Shown here piece by piece: positions 26,224 through 34,990 of a stretch of DNA of 64,000 bases. The stretch comes from Streptomyces liliiviolaceus (lineage in GTDB: Bacteria; Actinomycetota; Actinomycetes; Streptomycetales; Streptomycetaceae). The first letter of the stretch is position 1, and each line of letters starts with the position of its first letter. Location: positions 1,860,001 to 1,924,000 of the forward strand of contig NZ_JAGPYQ010000001.1 in the NCBI RefSeq assembly GCF_018070025.1, in the 5' to 3' direction. Below the pieces are notes generated by a model. That model was not told where the DNA came from and ran no database searches. It worked only from the letters and a program-made list of their open reading frames with translations. The translations under genes were made by a program, and so were the position numbers.

Positions 26224-26466
26224 GTGGACCACGACGTGTACAACGGCATGGCTGCCACGGAGCTGCACGAGGCGGCCTGGCAGAAGAGCCGGCACAGCAA
26301 CTCGCAGGGCTCCTGCGTGGAGTTCGCCCGGCTGCCCGGCGGCGAGGTGGCCGTGCGCAACTCGCGCTTCCCCGACGGCCCGGCCCTCGTCTACACCCGT
26401 GCGGAGATCGAGGCCATGCTCCTGGGCATCAAGGACGGCGAGTTCGACCACCTGATAGCGGGCTGA
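26224..26466 (+). CDS. DUF397 small protein (WhiJ-cluster partner type)
   Basis: The 80-residue protein has the DUF397 signature: AAWQKSRHSNSQGSCVEFAR, then VAVRNSRFPDGPALVYT and a short amphipathic C-terminus. In Streptomyces such proteins are encoded beside XRE/WhiJ-type regulators and are thought to bind and modulate them, affecting development and antibiotic production; some pairs behave like toxin-antitoxin modules. GTG 26224 has GGGGAG seven bases upstream. Promoter elements are shared with the HATPase gene 400 bp away. Confidence 0.88.
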   Translation: MDHDVYNGMAATELHEAAWQKSRHSNSQGSCVEFARLPGGEVAVRNSRFPDGPALVYTRAEIEAMLLGIKDGEFDHLIAG

Positions 26467-26613
26467 CGCCGACGGCTGCCAGAGGCGCGTCGGGATGTAC
26501 AGGGGTGTATACGGCCTTCTTGCCGTGCGCCCCGCGGCGCGCCACGGTCCCCGAAGGCCCCGGGGGCCCGTAACGCGCGTAGAACCGCGGCGCGAAAAAA
26601 GCGCCGCGGTTCG

Positions 26614-27111
26614 TCACGCCGAGGGCCCCAGGCGGAACAGCGCCCACACGACCTTGCCGTTGAGCGTGTTGGCCAGCGGATGCCATCCCCAGCCGTCGGC
26701 GAAGGACTCGACCAGGAACAGGCCGCGTCCCGACTCCGCCGAGAAGTCGTCGGAGTCGCCCGCGACCGGGCTGTCGTGGCTGGGGTCGCGCACCGCGCAC
26801 ACCAGTCTCTCGGTCCACCGCATCAGGTGCAGCCGCACGGGCGGGTCCTGGTCGGCGGAGCGGGGGGTGTCCGCGGGCAGCGCGTGCCGCAGCGCGTTGG
26901 TGACGAGTTCCGAGACCACCAGACAGATGTCGTCGAAGCGGTTGCCCACGTCCCACTGGTCGAGCGTGCGGCGGGTGAACTGCCGTGCGTCGCGCACCGC
27001 TTCGTAACGGGGCGGGAGGGCGCAGGAGGCGGCGTTGGAGACGGCCGCCGGGTCCAGTGGCGGAAGCCCCTGCCTTAAAGGCTCCAGCATGGTCGATCCA
27101 TTCGTCCCCAT
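26614..27111 (-). CDS. HATPase-domain protein (RsbW/anti-sigma-like kinase)
   Basis: The 165-residue protein is a stand-alone GHKL ATPase fold: N-box ELVTNALRHA, a G1-like DDF region, and GRGLFLVESFADGWG as the G2 box. This group includes SpoIIAB/RsbW anti-sigma factors and the many single-domain ATPases found near whiJ/bldB-like genes in Streptomyces. No sigma or anti-anti-sigma gene is adjacent. The ATG at 27111 is preceded by GGGAG at seven bases; an inner ATG is at 27090, and longer frames upstream translate through the operator and look non-coding. Confidence 0.85.
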   Translation of the reverse strand: MGTNGSTMLEPLRQGLPPLDPAAVSNAASCALPPRYEAVRDARQFTRRTLDQWDVGNRFDDICLVVSELVTNALRHALPADTPRSADQDPPVRLHLMRWTERLVCAVRDPSHDSPVAGDSDDFSAESGRGLFLVESFADGWGWHPLANTLNGKVVWALFRLGPSA

Positions 27112-27140
27112 GCGAGGCACTCCCGGGGTTCGCGGTCGTT

Positions 27141-27211
27141 GCGATGCAGCGGTGGCGCGAGACCATCGTTCCGTCTGCGTTCGGCAGATGCAAGGGCAGA
27201 TGCACGTGCAC
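27141..27211 (-). promoter_or_regulatory. Operator array B upstream of the HATPase gene, inverted copy of array A
   Basis: GCAGATGCA occurs at 27184-27192 and 27196-27204, followed by CGTGCA, with a third degenerate GATGCA near 27143. The remainder of the gap to 27419 is unusually T-rich for this genome and probably holds the divergent promoters; no gene is visible. Confidence 0.72.
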
Positions 27212-27419
27212 GCGCCCGAATTGGACCTTCCCGTGCCGCTTCTTGGTGCTTTTTTCCGCCAACTCTGCGCCAGATTTCTCGGTCTGGCTGGTCTTCTCCT
27301 TGTCGTTTTCTGTGTAACTCCCCTGAAAGCTTGCCGTTTCTGTAACCGAACGAGTACTGCTTGAAGTGTTTTAGTGGCAGACTGCGGCCCTTGAAGACGG
27401 GTTGGGGAGGCTGGCGAAC

Positions 27420-28280
27420 GTGAGCGCGCAGGAGTCGGGATCGGTGGTACGGCGCATGCTGCTCGGCTCACATCTGAGGCGGCTGCGCGAATCGCGTGGG
27501 ATCACCCGTGAGAAGGCCGGTTACTCGATCCGAGCCTCCGAATCGAAGATCAGCCGTATGGAGTTGGGCCGGGTGAGCTTCAAGACGAGAGACGTCGAGG
27601 ATCTGCTGACGCTCTACGGGATCGCCGACGAGGCGGAGCGCAAGTCACTGCTGTCGCTCGCCAAGGAGGCCAATGTCGCGGGCTGGTGGCACAGTTACTC
27701 TGACGTCCTGCCCAGCTGGTTCCCGACCTATGTCGGTCTGGAGGGGGCCGCGGCCCACATCCGCTCGTACGAGGTGCAGTTCGTGCACGGGCTGCTGCAG
27801 ACCGAGGCGTACGCCCACGCGGTCGTCACCCGGGGCATGAGAGGCGCGAGCGGGGCCGACATCGAGCGGCGCGTGGCGCTGCGCCTGGAGCGCCAGAAGT
27901 ACCTCGTGGCGGAGAGCGCGCCCGAGTTCCACGTGGTGCTGGACGAGGCGGCGCTGCGGCGGCCGTACGGCGACCGGAGCGTGATGCGCGGTCAGCTCCA
28001 GCACCTCATCGACATCTCCCAGCGCCCGAACGTACGGCTCCAGGTCATGCCGTTCAGCTTCGGCGGGCACGCGGGGGAGAGCGGCGCCTTCACGGTGCTC
28101 AGCTTCCCCGAGTCCGATCTGTCCGACGTGGTCTACCTGGAGCAGCTCACCAGCGCGCTGTATCTGGACAAGCGCGAGGACGTCGCCCAGTACGAGAAGG
28201 CGATGAAGGAGCTCCAGCAGGACAGTCCCGGCCCCGACGAGAGCCGCGATTTGCTCAGAGGACTGCTCCAACTCAGTTGA
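27420..28280 (+). CDS. XRE-family regulator with DUF5753 domain (WhiJ-like)
   Basis: The 286-residue protein has an N-terminal helix-turn-helix (LGSHLRRLRESRGITREKAG, then SESKISRMELGRVSFKTRDVEDLLTLYG in which SKISRMELG is the recognition helix). The C-terminal domain, about 190 residues, is DUF5753 (GLEGAAAHIRSYEVQFVHGL ... YGDRSVMRGQLQHLID ... VMPFSFGGHAG). This is the WhiJ/BldB-partner class of Streptomyces developmental regulators. GTG 27420 is ten bases after GGGGAGG; TTG 27402 is an alternative. With the DUF397 and HATPase genes it completes a WhiJ-like trio, so it is the best candidate to bind the TGCATCTGC arrays. Confidence 0.88.
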   Translation: MSAQESGSVVRRMLLGSHLRRLRESRGITREKAGYSIRASESKISRMELGRVSFKTRDVEDLLTLYGIADEAERKSLLSLAKEANVAGWWHSYSDVLPSWFPTYVGLEGAAAHIRSYEVQFVHGLLQTEAYAHAVVTRGMRGASGADIERRVALRLERQKYLVAESAPEFHVVLDEAALRRPYGDRSVMRGQLQHLIDISQRPNVRLQVMPFSFGGHAGESGAFTVLSFPESDLSDVVYLEQLTSALYLDKREDVAQYEKAMKELQQDSPGPDESRDLLRGLLQLS

Positions 28281-28360
28281 AACACCCGTACGATGACTTG
28301 TGATCAGACCGTGAAGATGCATGGGCTGTTGCCTCGGGCAGCAAGGGATTGAGGGATCAC

Positions 28361-29824
28361 ATGTCGTCGTCCTACTTCACCGACCTGGCTCAGCAGTACA
28401 TCGACGGCCGATGGCGTCCGGGTACCGGGTCCTGGGACATCATCGACTTCAATCCGTACGACGGCGAGAAGCTGGCCTCGATCACGATAGCCACGGTCGA
28501 CGAGGTGGACGAGGCCTACCGGGCCGCCTCCCGCGCCCAGAGGGAATGGGCGGCGACGAACCCGTACGCGCGGCGGGCCGTTTTCGAGAAGGCGCTGCGG
28601 ATCGTCGAGGAGCGCGAGCAGGAGATCGCCGAGGTGATCGTCGCCGAACTGGGCGGCACCCGGCTGAAGGCCGGCTTCGAACTGCACCTCGCCAAGGAGT
28701 TCCTGCGCGAGTCGGTCAACCTGGCGCTGCGGCCCGAGGGGAAGATCATCCCCTCGCCCGGCGACACCAAGGAGAACCGCCTCTACCTCGTCCCGGTCGG
28801 CGTCGTCGGTGTGATCAGCCCCTTCAACTTCCCCTTCCTGCTGTCCCTGAAGTCCGTGGCGCCCGCCCTGGCCCTCGGCAACGGCGTGGTCCTCAAGCCG
28901 CACCAGAACACCCCGATCGTGGGCGGTTCCCTGGTCGCGAAGATCTTCGAGGACGCCGGTCTGCCCGCCGGTCTGCTCAACGTGGTGATCACCGACATCG
29001 CGGAGATCGGCGACGCCTTCCTGGAGCACCCGGTCCCGAAGGTCATCTCCTTCACCGGGTCCGACAAGGTCGGCCGCCATGTCGCGACCGTCTGCGCCGC
29101 GCAGTTCAAGCGCTCGATCCTCGAACTGGGCGGCAACAGCGCCCTGGTGGTCCTGGACGACGCGGACGTCGACTACGCCGTGGACGCCGCGGTCTTCAGC
29201 CGGTTCGTGCACCAGGGCCAGGTCTGCATGGCCGCGAACCGCATCCTCGTGGACCGCTCGGTCGAGACGGAGTTCACCGAGAAGTTCGTGGCCAAGGTGA
29301 AGTCCCTCAAGGTCGGCGACCCGAGCGACCCGGAGACCGTCATCGGCCCGGTCATCAACTCCTCCCAGGCGGACGCTCTCTCGTCCGTCGTGAGCCAGGC
29401 GCTCGCCGAGGGCGCGACCGCGCTCGTGCGGGGCACCACCACCGACAACCTCGTCGAGCCGACCGTCCTGACCGGTCTGCCCGCCGCCTCCGACATCCTC
29501 CGGCAGGAGATCTTCGGCCCCGTCGCGCTCCTCGTGCCGTTCGACGGCGAGGAGGAGGCGGTACGGATCGTCAACGACACCCCGTACGGGCTGAGCGGCG
29601 CCGTGCACACCGCCGACGTCGAGCGCGGTGTCTCCTTCGCCCGGCGGATCGACACGGGCATGTTCCATGTGAACGACGGCACCGTGCACGACGAGCCGCT
29701 GGTCGCCTTCGGCGGCGAGAAGTCCTCGGGCGTGGGCCGGCTGAACGGCGAGGCCACGGTCGAGGCGTTCACCACCCAGAAGTGGATCTCGGTCCAGCAC
29801 GGCCGCAGCTTCTTCCCGTTCTGA
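28361..29824 (+). CDS. Aldehyde dehydrogenase
   Basis: The 487-residue NAD(P)-dependent aldehyde dehydrogenase oxidises an aldehyde to the acid. The catalytic cysteine is C289 in QGQVCMAANRI and the general base is E255 in LELGGNS. NAD-binding residues sit in GVVGVISPFNFPF and FTGSDKVGRH. It resembles benzaldehyde/vanillin-type dehydrogenases, but the substrate is not fixed by sequence alone. The ATG at 28361 has GAGGG six bases upstream. It probably forms its own transcript; a hairpin begins in its stop codon. Confidence 0.9.
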   Translation: MSSSYFTDLAQQYIDGRWRPGTGSWDIIDFNPYDGEKLASITIATVDEVDEAYRAASRAQREWAATNPYARRAVFEKALRIVEEREQEIAEVIVAELGGTRLKAGFELHLAKEFLRESVNLALRPEGKIIPSPGDTKENRLYLVPVGVVGVISPFNFPFLLSLKSVAPALALGNGVVLKPHQNTPIVGGSLVAKIFEDAGLPAGLLNVVITDIAEIGDAFLEHPVPKVISFTGSDKVGRHVATVCAAQFKRSILELGGNSALVVLDDADVDYAVDAAVFSRFVHQGQVCMAANRILVDRSVETEFTEKFVAKVKSLKVGDPSDPETVIGPVINSSQADALSSVVSQALAEGATALVRGTTTDNLVEPTVLTGLPAASDILRQEIFGPVALLVPFDGEEEAVRIVNDTPYGLSGAVHTADVERGVSFARRIDTGMFHVNDGTVHDEPLVAFGGEKSSGVGRLNGEATVEAFTTQKWISVQHGRSFFPF

Positions 29825-29846
29825 GCGGTTCCCCTCGGAACCGCTC
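29823..29846 (+). terminator. Terminator overlapping the aldehyde dehydrogenase stop codon
   Basis: A perfect 10-bp stem, GAGCGGTTCC (29823-29832) with GGAACCGCTC (29837-29846), has loop CCTC. Confidence 0.75.
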
Positions 29847-29927
29847 GGAACCGGGCGGTTCCAGGGTCGACAGGTCCGCGCCGGGTCCGGTGGGCCCGGC
29901 GCGCGGGGCGGCCCTAGGCTTGACCGC

Positions 29928-30569
29928 ATGTCAGCGATCCGCCTCCTCGTCCTCGGCGCCGTACGTCAGCACGGCCGGGCCCACGGCTACCAGGTGCGCA
30001 ACGACCTGGAGTACTGGGGCGCCCACGAGTGGTCCAACGCCAAGCCGGGCTCGATCTACCACGCGCTCAAGCAGATGGCGAAGCAGGGCATGCTGATCGC
30101 CCACGAGATCGCGCCCTCCACGGTCGGCGGCCCGCCGCGCACGGAGTACGAGATCACGGAGAAGGGCACGCAGGAGTACCTCACCCTGCTGCGCGAGTCC
30201 CTGACCTCGTACGACCAGAAGCCGGACGTCCTGTCCGCGGCGCTCGGCTTCGTGGTGGACCTCGGCCGTGACGAGGCGCTCGAACTCCTGGAGGAGCGGG
30301 TGCGGGGCATCGAGGAGTGGCGCACGGCCGTCACCGAGCACTATGTGCCGGACGACGGGCCCGGCCAGCTCGGCCACATCGGCGAGATCATGAACTTCTG
30401 GGTCCACTCCGCCGACAGCGGCGCCGAGTGGACCCGCGGTCTGATCCAGCGGATCAAGGGCGGCGCGTACACCTTCGCGGGGGAGGGCGAGCCGTTCGTC
30501 GGGGTGCTCCCGGAGGGTGAGGAGAACCCGTACAGCACGGGAGTGACCCATCCGGAAGACGCTGGTTAA
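29928..30569 (+). CDS. PadR-family transcriptional regulator
   Basis: The 213-residue protein has a PadR winged helix (residues 1-90: IRLLVLGAVRQHGRAHGYQV ... KPGSIYHALKQMAKQGML ... PRTEYEITEKG) and a C-terminal Vir-type helical domain for dimerisation. PadR proteins usually repress adjacent multidrug exporters and are released by the exported compound. TAGGCT lies seven bases before the ATG, so the mRNA is probably leaderless. It is 114 bp upstream of an ABC exporter whose promoter carries two matching near-palindromes. Confidence 0.9.
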   Translation: MSAIRLLVLGAVRQHGRAHGYQVRNDLEYWGAHEWSNAKPGSIYHALKQMAKQGMLIAHEIAPSTVGGPPRTEYEITEKGTQEYLTLLRESLTSYDQKPDVLSAALGFVVDLGRDEALELLEERVRGIEEWRTAVTEHYVPDDGPGQLGHIGEIMNFWVHSADSGAEWTRGLIQRIKGGAYTFAGEGEPFVGVLPEGEENPYSTGVTHPEDAG

Positions 30570-30632
30570 TCAAGTTTGACCAAAGCCTTGCGCGGGCGTA
30601 CCCTCCGTCGGTGAATTGGTAGTCAAGTTTGA
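30570..30632 (+). promoter_or_regulatory. ABC exporter promoter with two TCAAGTTTGA operators
   Basis: TTGACC (30576-30581), a 17-base spacer and TACCCT (30599-30604) form a good vegetative promoter. The decamer TCAAGTTTGA occurs at 30570-30579, overlapping the -35, and again at 30623-30632, about 12 bases after the predicted start, 53 bp apart. PadR is the obvious candidate. Confidence 0.75.
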
Positions 30633-30683
30633 GTACCCAGGCGGGTTCCTGTAGGGGAATCGTCTGTACACGGAGGGAGCCCG

Positions 30684-31655
30684 ATGACTGACGTGATCGT
30701 CGTCGAGGGCGTTCGGAAGCGGTACGGGGACACGTACGCGCTGGACGGGCTCGACCTGCGGGTCGCGCGCGGCACGGTGCACGCGCTGCTCGGCCCCAAC
30801 GGCGCGGGCAAGACGACCCTGGTCAGGATCCTGTCCACGCTGCTGCGGCCCGGCGGGGGCCGGGTGGAGGTGGCCGGACACGACGTGGTGACCGGGGCAC
30901 GGGAGGTACGCCGCCGGATCGGCCTGCTCGGCCAGCACGCGGCGCTCGACGAGGAACTGGGCGGACACCAGAACCTGGAGATGTTCGGACGGCTCTACCA
31001 CCTGGGCGCCCGCCACGCGCGCGTGCGGGCCGACGAGCTCCTGGAGCGCTTCGGCCTCGCGGACACGGGCCGCAAGGCGGTGAAGCGGTACAGCGGCGGT
31101 ATGCGGCGGCGCCTGGATCTGGCCGCCTCGCTCATCACCGAACCGGAGGTGCTCTTCCTGGACGAGCCGACCACGGGCCTCGACCCGCGGGGCCGGACCG
31201 AGGTGTGGGAGGCGGTGCGCTCCCTGGTCGGCGGCGGTACGACGGTGCTGCTCACCACGCAGTACCTGGAGGAGGCGGACCAGCTCGCCGACGGGATCTC
31301 GCTCCTCGACCGGGGGCGGATCGCCGCGGGCGGCACGGCGAACGAACTGAAGGCGCTGGCGGGCGGCGACCGTATCGACGTGGTGCTGCGGGACGGCGGC
31401 CAGCTGGGGGCCGCGGTCGCCCTGCTGCCGCTCGCCAGGGCGGAGATCTCGGTCGACGTGGACCGGCGGCTGCTGAGCGCCCCGGTGGTGGACCGCATGA
31501 AGGCGCTCGCCGGGGTCGTACGGGCCCTGGAGGAGGCCGGGATAGAGGCGGAGGACGTGGCGCTGCGGCGGCCGACGCTGGACGAGGTCTTCCTGCGGCT
31601 GACCGCGGACGGCGACCTCGGCCCCGGCCCCGACCCCGTGAAGGAGGCGGTGTGA
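30684..31655 (+). CDS. ABC transporter ATPase (DrrA-type multidrug exporter)
   Basis: The 323-residue protein has Walker [10 protein letters not shown] (37-45), signature [12 protein letters not shown], Walker [14 protein letters not shown], and a DrrA-type C-terminal domain (DEVFLRLT). It energises drug or antibiotic export by the permease encoded next, whose GTG overlaps its TGA by four bases. Confidence 0.92.
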   Translation: MTDVIVVEGVRKRYGDTYALDGLDLRVARGTVHALLGPNGAGKTTLVRILSTLLRPGGGRVEVAGHDVVTGAREVRRRIGLLGQHAALDEELGGHQNLEMFGRLYHLGARHARVRADELLERFGLADTGRKAVKRYSGGMRRRLDLAASLITEPEVLFLDEPTTGLDPRGRTEVWEAVRSLVGGGTTVLLTTQYLEEADQLADGISLLDRGRIAAGGTANELKALAGGDRIDVVLRDGGQLGAAVALLPLARAEISVDVDRRLLSAPVVDRMKALAGVVRALEEAGIEAEDVALRRPTLDEVFLRLTADGDLGPGPDPVKEAV

Positions 31656-32413
31656 GCACGTACGCGCTGAGCGATTCCTGGGTCATGACCCGCCGCGAAC
31701 TCGCCCACTGGGCGCGGCAGCCGGTCCAGGTCCTGTTCGGGCTGGTCTTCCCGGTGATGCTGCTGCTGATGTTCAGCTATCTGATCGGCGGCGGCCGGGG
31801 CGTCGAGGGCGACTACGTCGACTTCCTGGTGCCCGGCATGTTCGCGCTGACCATGGCCTTCGGCCTGGAGGGCACGATGCTGGCCGTCACCCAGGACCTC
31901 AACAAGGGGGTGATCGACCGCTTCCGCTCGATGCCGATGGCCAACGGGGCTGTCCTGGTGGGCCGTTCCGTCGCCGACATGCTCCAGTCGGCGCTCGGCC
32001 TGCTCGTGCTGATGGGCGTCGGGTACGCGCTCGGCTGGCGCGCGCACGGCACGTCCGGCGCTTTCCTCGGCGCCGTGGGCCTGCTTCTGCTGCTGCGGTT
32101 CGCGATGCTGTGGATCGGCATCCTGCTGGCGATGGTGGCGGGCAGACCGGAGATGGTGCAGGCCGTGCAGATCCTGGTCTGGCCCGTCGGCTTCCTCTCC
32201 AACGCCATCGCGACCCCCGAGTCCATGCCGGACTGGCTGGCCACGTTCGTCGAGTGGAACCCGCTGTCGCAGACGGCCACGGCGGTACGCGACCTGTTCG
32301 GCTCGCCGGGCGCGGAGACGGGCCACGTCTGGGCGGCGGTGGCCTGGCCGCTGGTCCTGCTGGCGGTGTTCTTCCCGTTGGCGGTACGGAAGTTCGCGGC
32401 GCTCAGCAAGTAA
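31652..32413 (+). CDS. ABC transporter permease (DrrB-type)
   Basis: The 253-residue ABC-2 permease has six transmembrane helices, the family motif [19 protein letters not shown] and a C-terminal [19 protein letters not shown] segment. GTG 31652 overlaps the ATPase stop and has AAGGAGG four bases upstream, indicating translational coupling. A 13-bp CCGGACATGCGGG-type repeat (three or four copies, 32414-32465) follows. Confidence 0.9.
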   Translation: MSTYALSDSWVMTRRELAHWARQPVQVLFGLVFPVMLLLMFSYLIGGGRGVEGDYVDFLVPGMFALTMAFGLEGTMLAVTQDLNKGVIDRFRSMPMANGAVLVGRSVADMLQSALGLLVLMGVGYALGWRAHGTSGAFLGAVGLLLLLRFAMLWIGILLAMVAGRPEMVQAVQILVWPVGFLSNAIATPESMPDWLATFVEWNPLSQTATAVRDLFGSPGAETGHVWAAVAWPLVLLAVFFPLAVRKFAALSK

Positions 32414-32530
32414 CCGGACATGCGGGCCGGACATACGGGCCGGACATGCGGGCCAGGCACGTGGGCCGGGCAGGCGGCCGGCCGGGCAGCGGCGACGGGG
32501 TGGCCGGAAGTCGCGGCCACCCCGTGAACC

Positions 32531-33937
32531 TCAGTGGTGGAAGCCGGTCGCCGCCTCTTTGTCCCTCGTCAGTGGTCGCGACTGGCAGCGCAGTTCGGGC
32601 AGGAGACGGCGCAGGTCCTCCAGGAACAACTGGGCGAGATCGGAGGAGAAGCCGTTGCGGCACACCACCCTCAGCACGGACAGGTCCTCACGGTGGGCGG
32701 GGAAGGTGTACGCGGGCAGCAGCCAGCCCCGCTCCCGCATGCGCCGGGACACGTCGAAGACGTCGAACGCCGTGACGTCCGGGGCGGTGGTGAACGCGAA
32801 CACCGGCAGCTGGTCGCCCCGGGTGAGCAGCCGGAACTCGTCCAGGGCCCCGATCCGTTCCGCGAGCCCCATGGCGACGTCCCGGGTCGTCTGCTGGACG
32901 GCCCGGTAGCCCTCTCGGCCCAGCCGCAGGAACGTGTAGTACTGCGCCACCACCTGGGCCCCTGGGCGGGAGAAGTTGAGCGCGAAGGTCGGCATGTCAC
33001 CGCCCAGGTAGTTCACCCGGAAGACCAGCTCCTCCGGCAGCTCGGCGGGCGAGCGCCACAGCGCCCAGCCGACACCCGGGTAGACCAGCCCGTACTTGTG
33101 CCCCGAGGTGTTGATGGAGGCGACCCGCGGCAGCCGGAAGTCCCAGACCAGGTCCTCGTCCACGAAGGGCGCCACCATCGCGCCGGACGCGCCGTCCACG
33201 TGGACGGGGATGTCCAGACCCGTGCGCTCCTGCAACTCGTCGAGCGCGGCGCAGAGTTCGGCGATCGGCTCGTACGAGCCGTCGAAGGTGGAGCCGAGGA
33301 CGCCGACGACCCCGATGGTGTTCTCGTCGCACAGCTCGGCGGCGGCCCGCGGGTCGAGGTGGAAGCGGTCGCCCTCCATGGGCACCTGGCGGGCCTCGAC
33401 CTCCCAGAAGTTGCAGAACTTGTCCCAGCAGACCTGCACGTTGACGCCCATGACGAGGTTCGGGCGGGCTCCCGGGTACCGGTCCGCGTTGCGCTTGGCC
33501 CAGCGGCGCTTGAGCGCCATGCCGGCGAGCATGCACGCCTCGCTCGACCCGGTCGTCGAACATCCGACGGCGGTGGCCGGATCCGGCGCGTTCCACAGCT
33601 CGGCGAGCATCGCCACGCACCGGCGCTCCAGCTCGGCCGTGCGCGGGTACTCGTCCTTGTCGATCATGTTCTTGTCACGGCACTCGCCGAGCAGTATGTC
33701 GGCCTGCGGCTCCATCCAGGTGGTGACGAAGGTCGCGAGGTTGAGCCGGGAGTTGCCGTCCAGCATCAGCTCGTCGCGTACCAGCTGATAGGCCGTGGAA
33801 GGCGTCAGCGGTCCGTCGGGCAGCCGGTGCTGGGGCGGTGCCTCGGTCATGCCGCCGACCGGATTCGCCTCCCCGTAGAAGGGGTTGACGGTCGAGGGGT
33901 GTTCGTCGGACTTCGCGGGGCCTTTGTGGAGCGCCAT
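32531..33937 (-). CDS. gadB: Glutamate decarboxylase
   Basis: The 468-residue PLP-dependent enzyme converts glutamate to GABA plus CO2, consuming a proton. The PLP lysine is K281 in INTSGHKYG, with HVDGASGAMVAPF preceding it and STTGSSEAC for phosphate binding. Length and motifs match group II decarboxylases of the E. coli GadB type. The ATG at 33937 is preceded by GGAGG at six bases; a longer in-frame start at 34060 would run into the tipA promoter. No GABA antiporter or GABA-shunt genes are adjacent, although an aldehyde dehydrogenase lies 3 kb away. Confidence 0.93.
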   Translation of the reverse strand: MALHKGPAKSDEHPSTVNPFYGEANPVGGMTEAPPQHRLPDGPLTPSTAYQLVRDELMLDGNSRLNLATFVTTWMEPQADILLGECRDKNMIDKDEYPRTAELERRCVAMLAELWNAPDPATAVGCSTTGSSEACMLAGMALKRRWAKRNADRYPGARPNLVMGVNVQVCWDKFCNFWEVEARQVPMEGDRFHLDPRAAAELCDENTIGVVGVLGSTFDGSYEPIAELCAALDELQERTGLDIPVHVDGASGAMVAPFVDEDLVWDFRLPRVASINTSGHKYGLVYPGVGWALWRSPAELPEELVFRVNYLGGDMPTFALNFSRPGAQVVAQYYTFLRLGREGYRAVQQTTRDVAMGLAERIGALDEFRLLTRGDQLPVFAFTTAPDVTAFDVFDVSRRMRERGWLLPAYTFPAHREDLSVLRVVCRNGFSSDLAQLFLEDLRRLLPELRCQSRPLTRDKEAATGFHH

Positions 33938-34054
33938 GATGCCTCCGGTCGTCTGGGCGGGGCCCAGGGGGTCGAGAAGGTCCAGGGCTCCATGGTGGGC
34001 CACCTCCTCGCCAAAATCGGGTAAAGCCGACATCGCGCGGGGTGGTTTTCCGGC

Positions 34055-34085
34055 TTGCACCTCACGTCACGTGAGGCATCAGCCT
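34055..34085 (+). promoter_or_regulatory. tipA-type MerR promoter
   Basis: The -35 TTGCAC (34055-34060) and -10 CAGCCT (34080-34085) are separated by 19 bases, the long spacer of MerR-activated promoters. The spacer holds the 17-bp palindrome CCTCACGTCACGTGAGG (34060-34076). From memory this is almost base-for-base the classic thiostrepton-inducible tipA promoter. Confidence 0.9.
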
Positions 34086-34175
34086 GGAGCGCGTACCGAA
34101 AAGGCCGAGGAAGCGGCCGAGGAAGTGGCCGAAGAAGCGGCCGCAGATGGGGCCGAGAAGGAGGAGGCGGAGGCC

Positions 34176-34934
34176 ATGAGCCACCCCGTGGGACAGGTCG
34201 CCGGTCTCGCCGGAGTGACGGTGCGGACGCTGCACCACTACGACGAGATCGGACTGCTCGAACCGAGCGGGCGCAGCCACGCGGGCCACCGGCGCTACAG
34301 CGACGCCGACCTCGACCGGCTGCAGCAGATCCTGTTCTACCGGGAGCTGGGGTTTCCGCTCGACGAGGTCGCGGTCCTGCTCGACGATCCGCGGGCGGAC
34401 CCGCGCGTACACCTGCGCCGGCAGCACGACCTGCTGACCGCCCGCATCGAGAGGCTGCAGAAGATGGCCGCGGCCGTGGAGCACGCCATGGAGGCACGCA
34501 CGATGGGCATCAACCTCACACCCGAGGAGAAATTCGAGGTCTTCGGCGGCAAGGACCCCGAGGAGCACGCCGAGGAGGCCGAGGGCCGCTGGGGCGGCAC
34601 GGAGGCGTACGCCGAGTCGCAGCGCCGCGCCGCCCGCTACGGCAAGGACGACTGGAAGCGCATGCAGGCCGAGGTCGCCTCCTGGGGCGGGCGCTACGAC
34701 GCCCTCATGGCGTCCGGCGAACCCGCCACGGGGGAGCCCGCCATGGACATGGCCGAGGAGCACCGACAGCACATCACCCGCTGGTTCTACGAGTGCTCGT
34801 ACGACGTCCATCGTGGGCTCGGTGAGATGTACGTGTCCGACGCACGGTTCAAGGAGTTCTACGACTCCATGCGCCCGGGGCTCGCGGAGCATCTCAGGGA
34901 CGCGATCACGGCGAACGCCGCACGGCACGGATGA
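34176..34934 (+). CDS. tipA: TipA-type MerR regulator of thiopeptide response
   Basis: The 252-residue protein is closely similar to S. coelicolor/S. lividans TipAL. MerR HTH and dimer helix: residues 1-109 (VGQVAGLAGVTVRTLHHYDE ... GHRRYSDADLDRL). An internal ATG (Met110, at 34503) begins MGINLTPEEKFEVFGG, exactly where the small TipAS form starts in the known system. The TipAS domain binds thiopeptide antibiotics such as thiostrepton covalently through a cysteine, here C207 in YECSYDVH. It activates its own promoter and sequesters the antibiotic. GAGGAGGCGG precedes the start. Confidence 0.95.
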   Translation: MSHPVGQVAGLAGVTVRTLHHYDEIGLLEPSGRSHAGHRRYSDADLDRLQQILFYRELGFPLDEVAVLLDDPRADPRVHLRRQHDLLTARIERLQKMAAAVEHAMEARTMGINLTPEEKFEVFGGKDPEEHAEEAEGRWGGTEAYAESQRRAARYGKDDWKRMQAEVASWGGRYDALMASGEPATGEPAMDMAEEHRQHITRWFYECSYDVHRGLGEMYVSDARFKEFYDSMRPGLAEHLRDAITANAARHG

Positions 34935-34943
34935 CAACAGTCG

Positions 34944-34979
34944 GGTAAGGGGCGTCCGCAAGGGCGGGCGCCCCTTACC
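34944..34979. terminator. Bidirectional terminator between tipA and ybjQ-like gene
   Basis: A 16-bp stem, GGTAAGGGGCGTCCGC (34944-34959) with GCGGGCGCCCCTTACC (34964-34979) and one wobble, has loop AAGG and sits between convergent genes. Confidence 0.85.
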
Positions 34980-34990
34980 GACAGGTGGCG

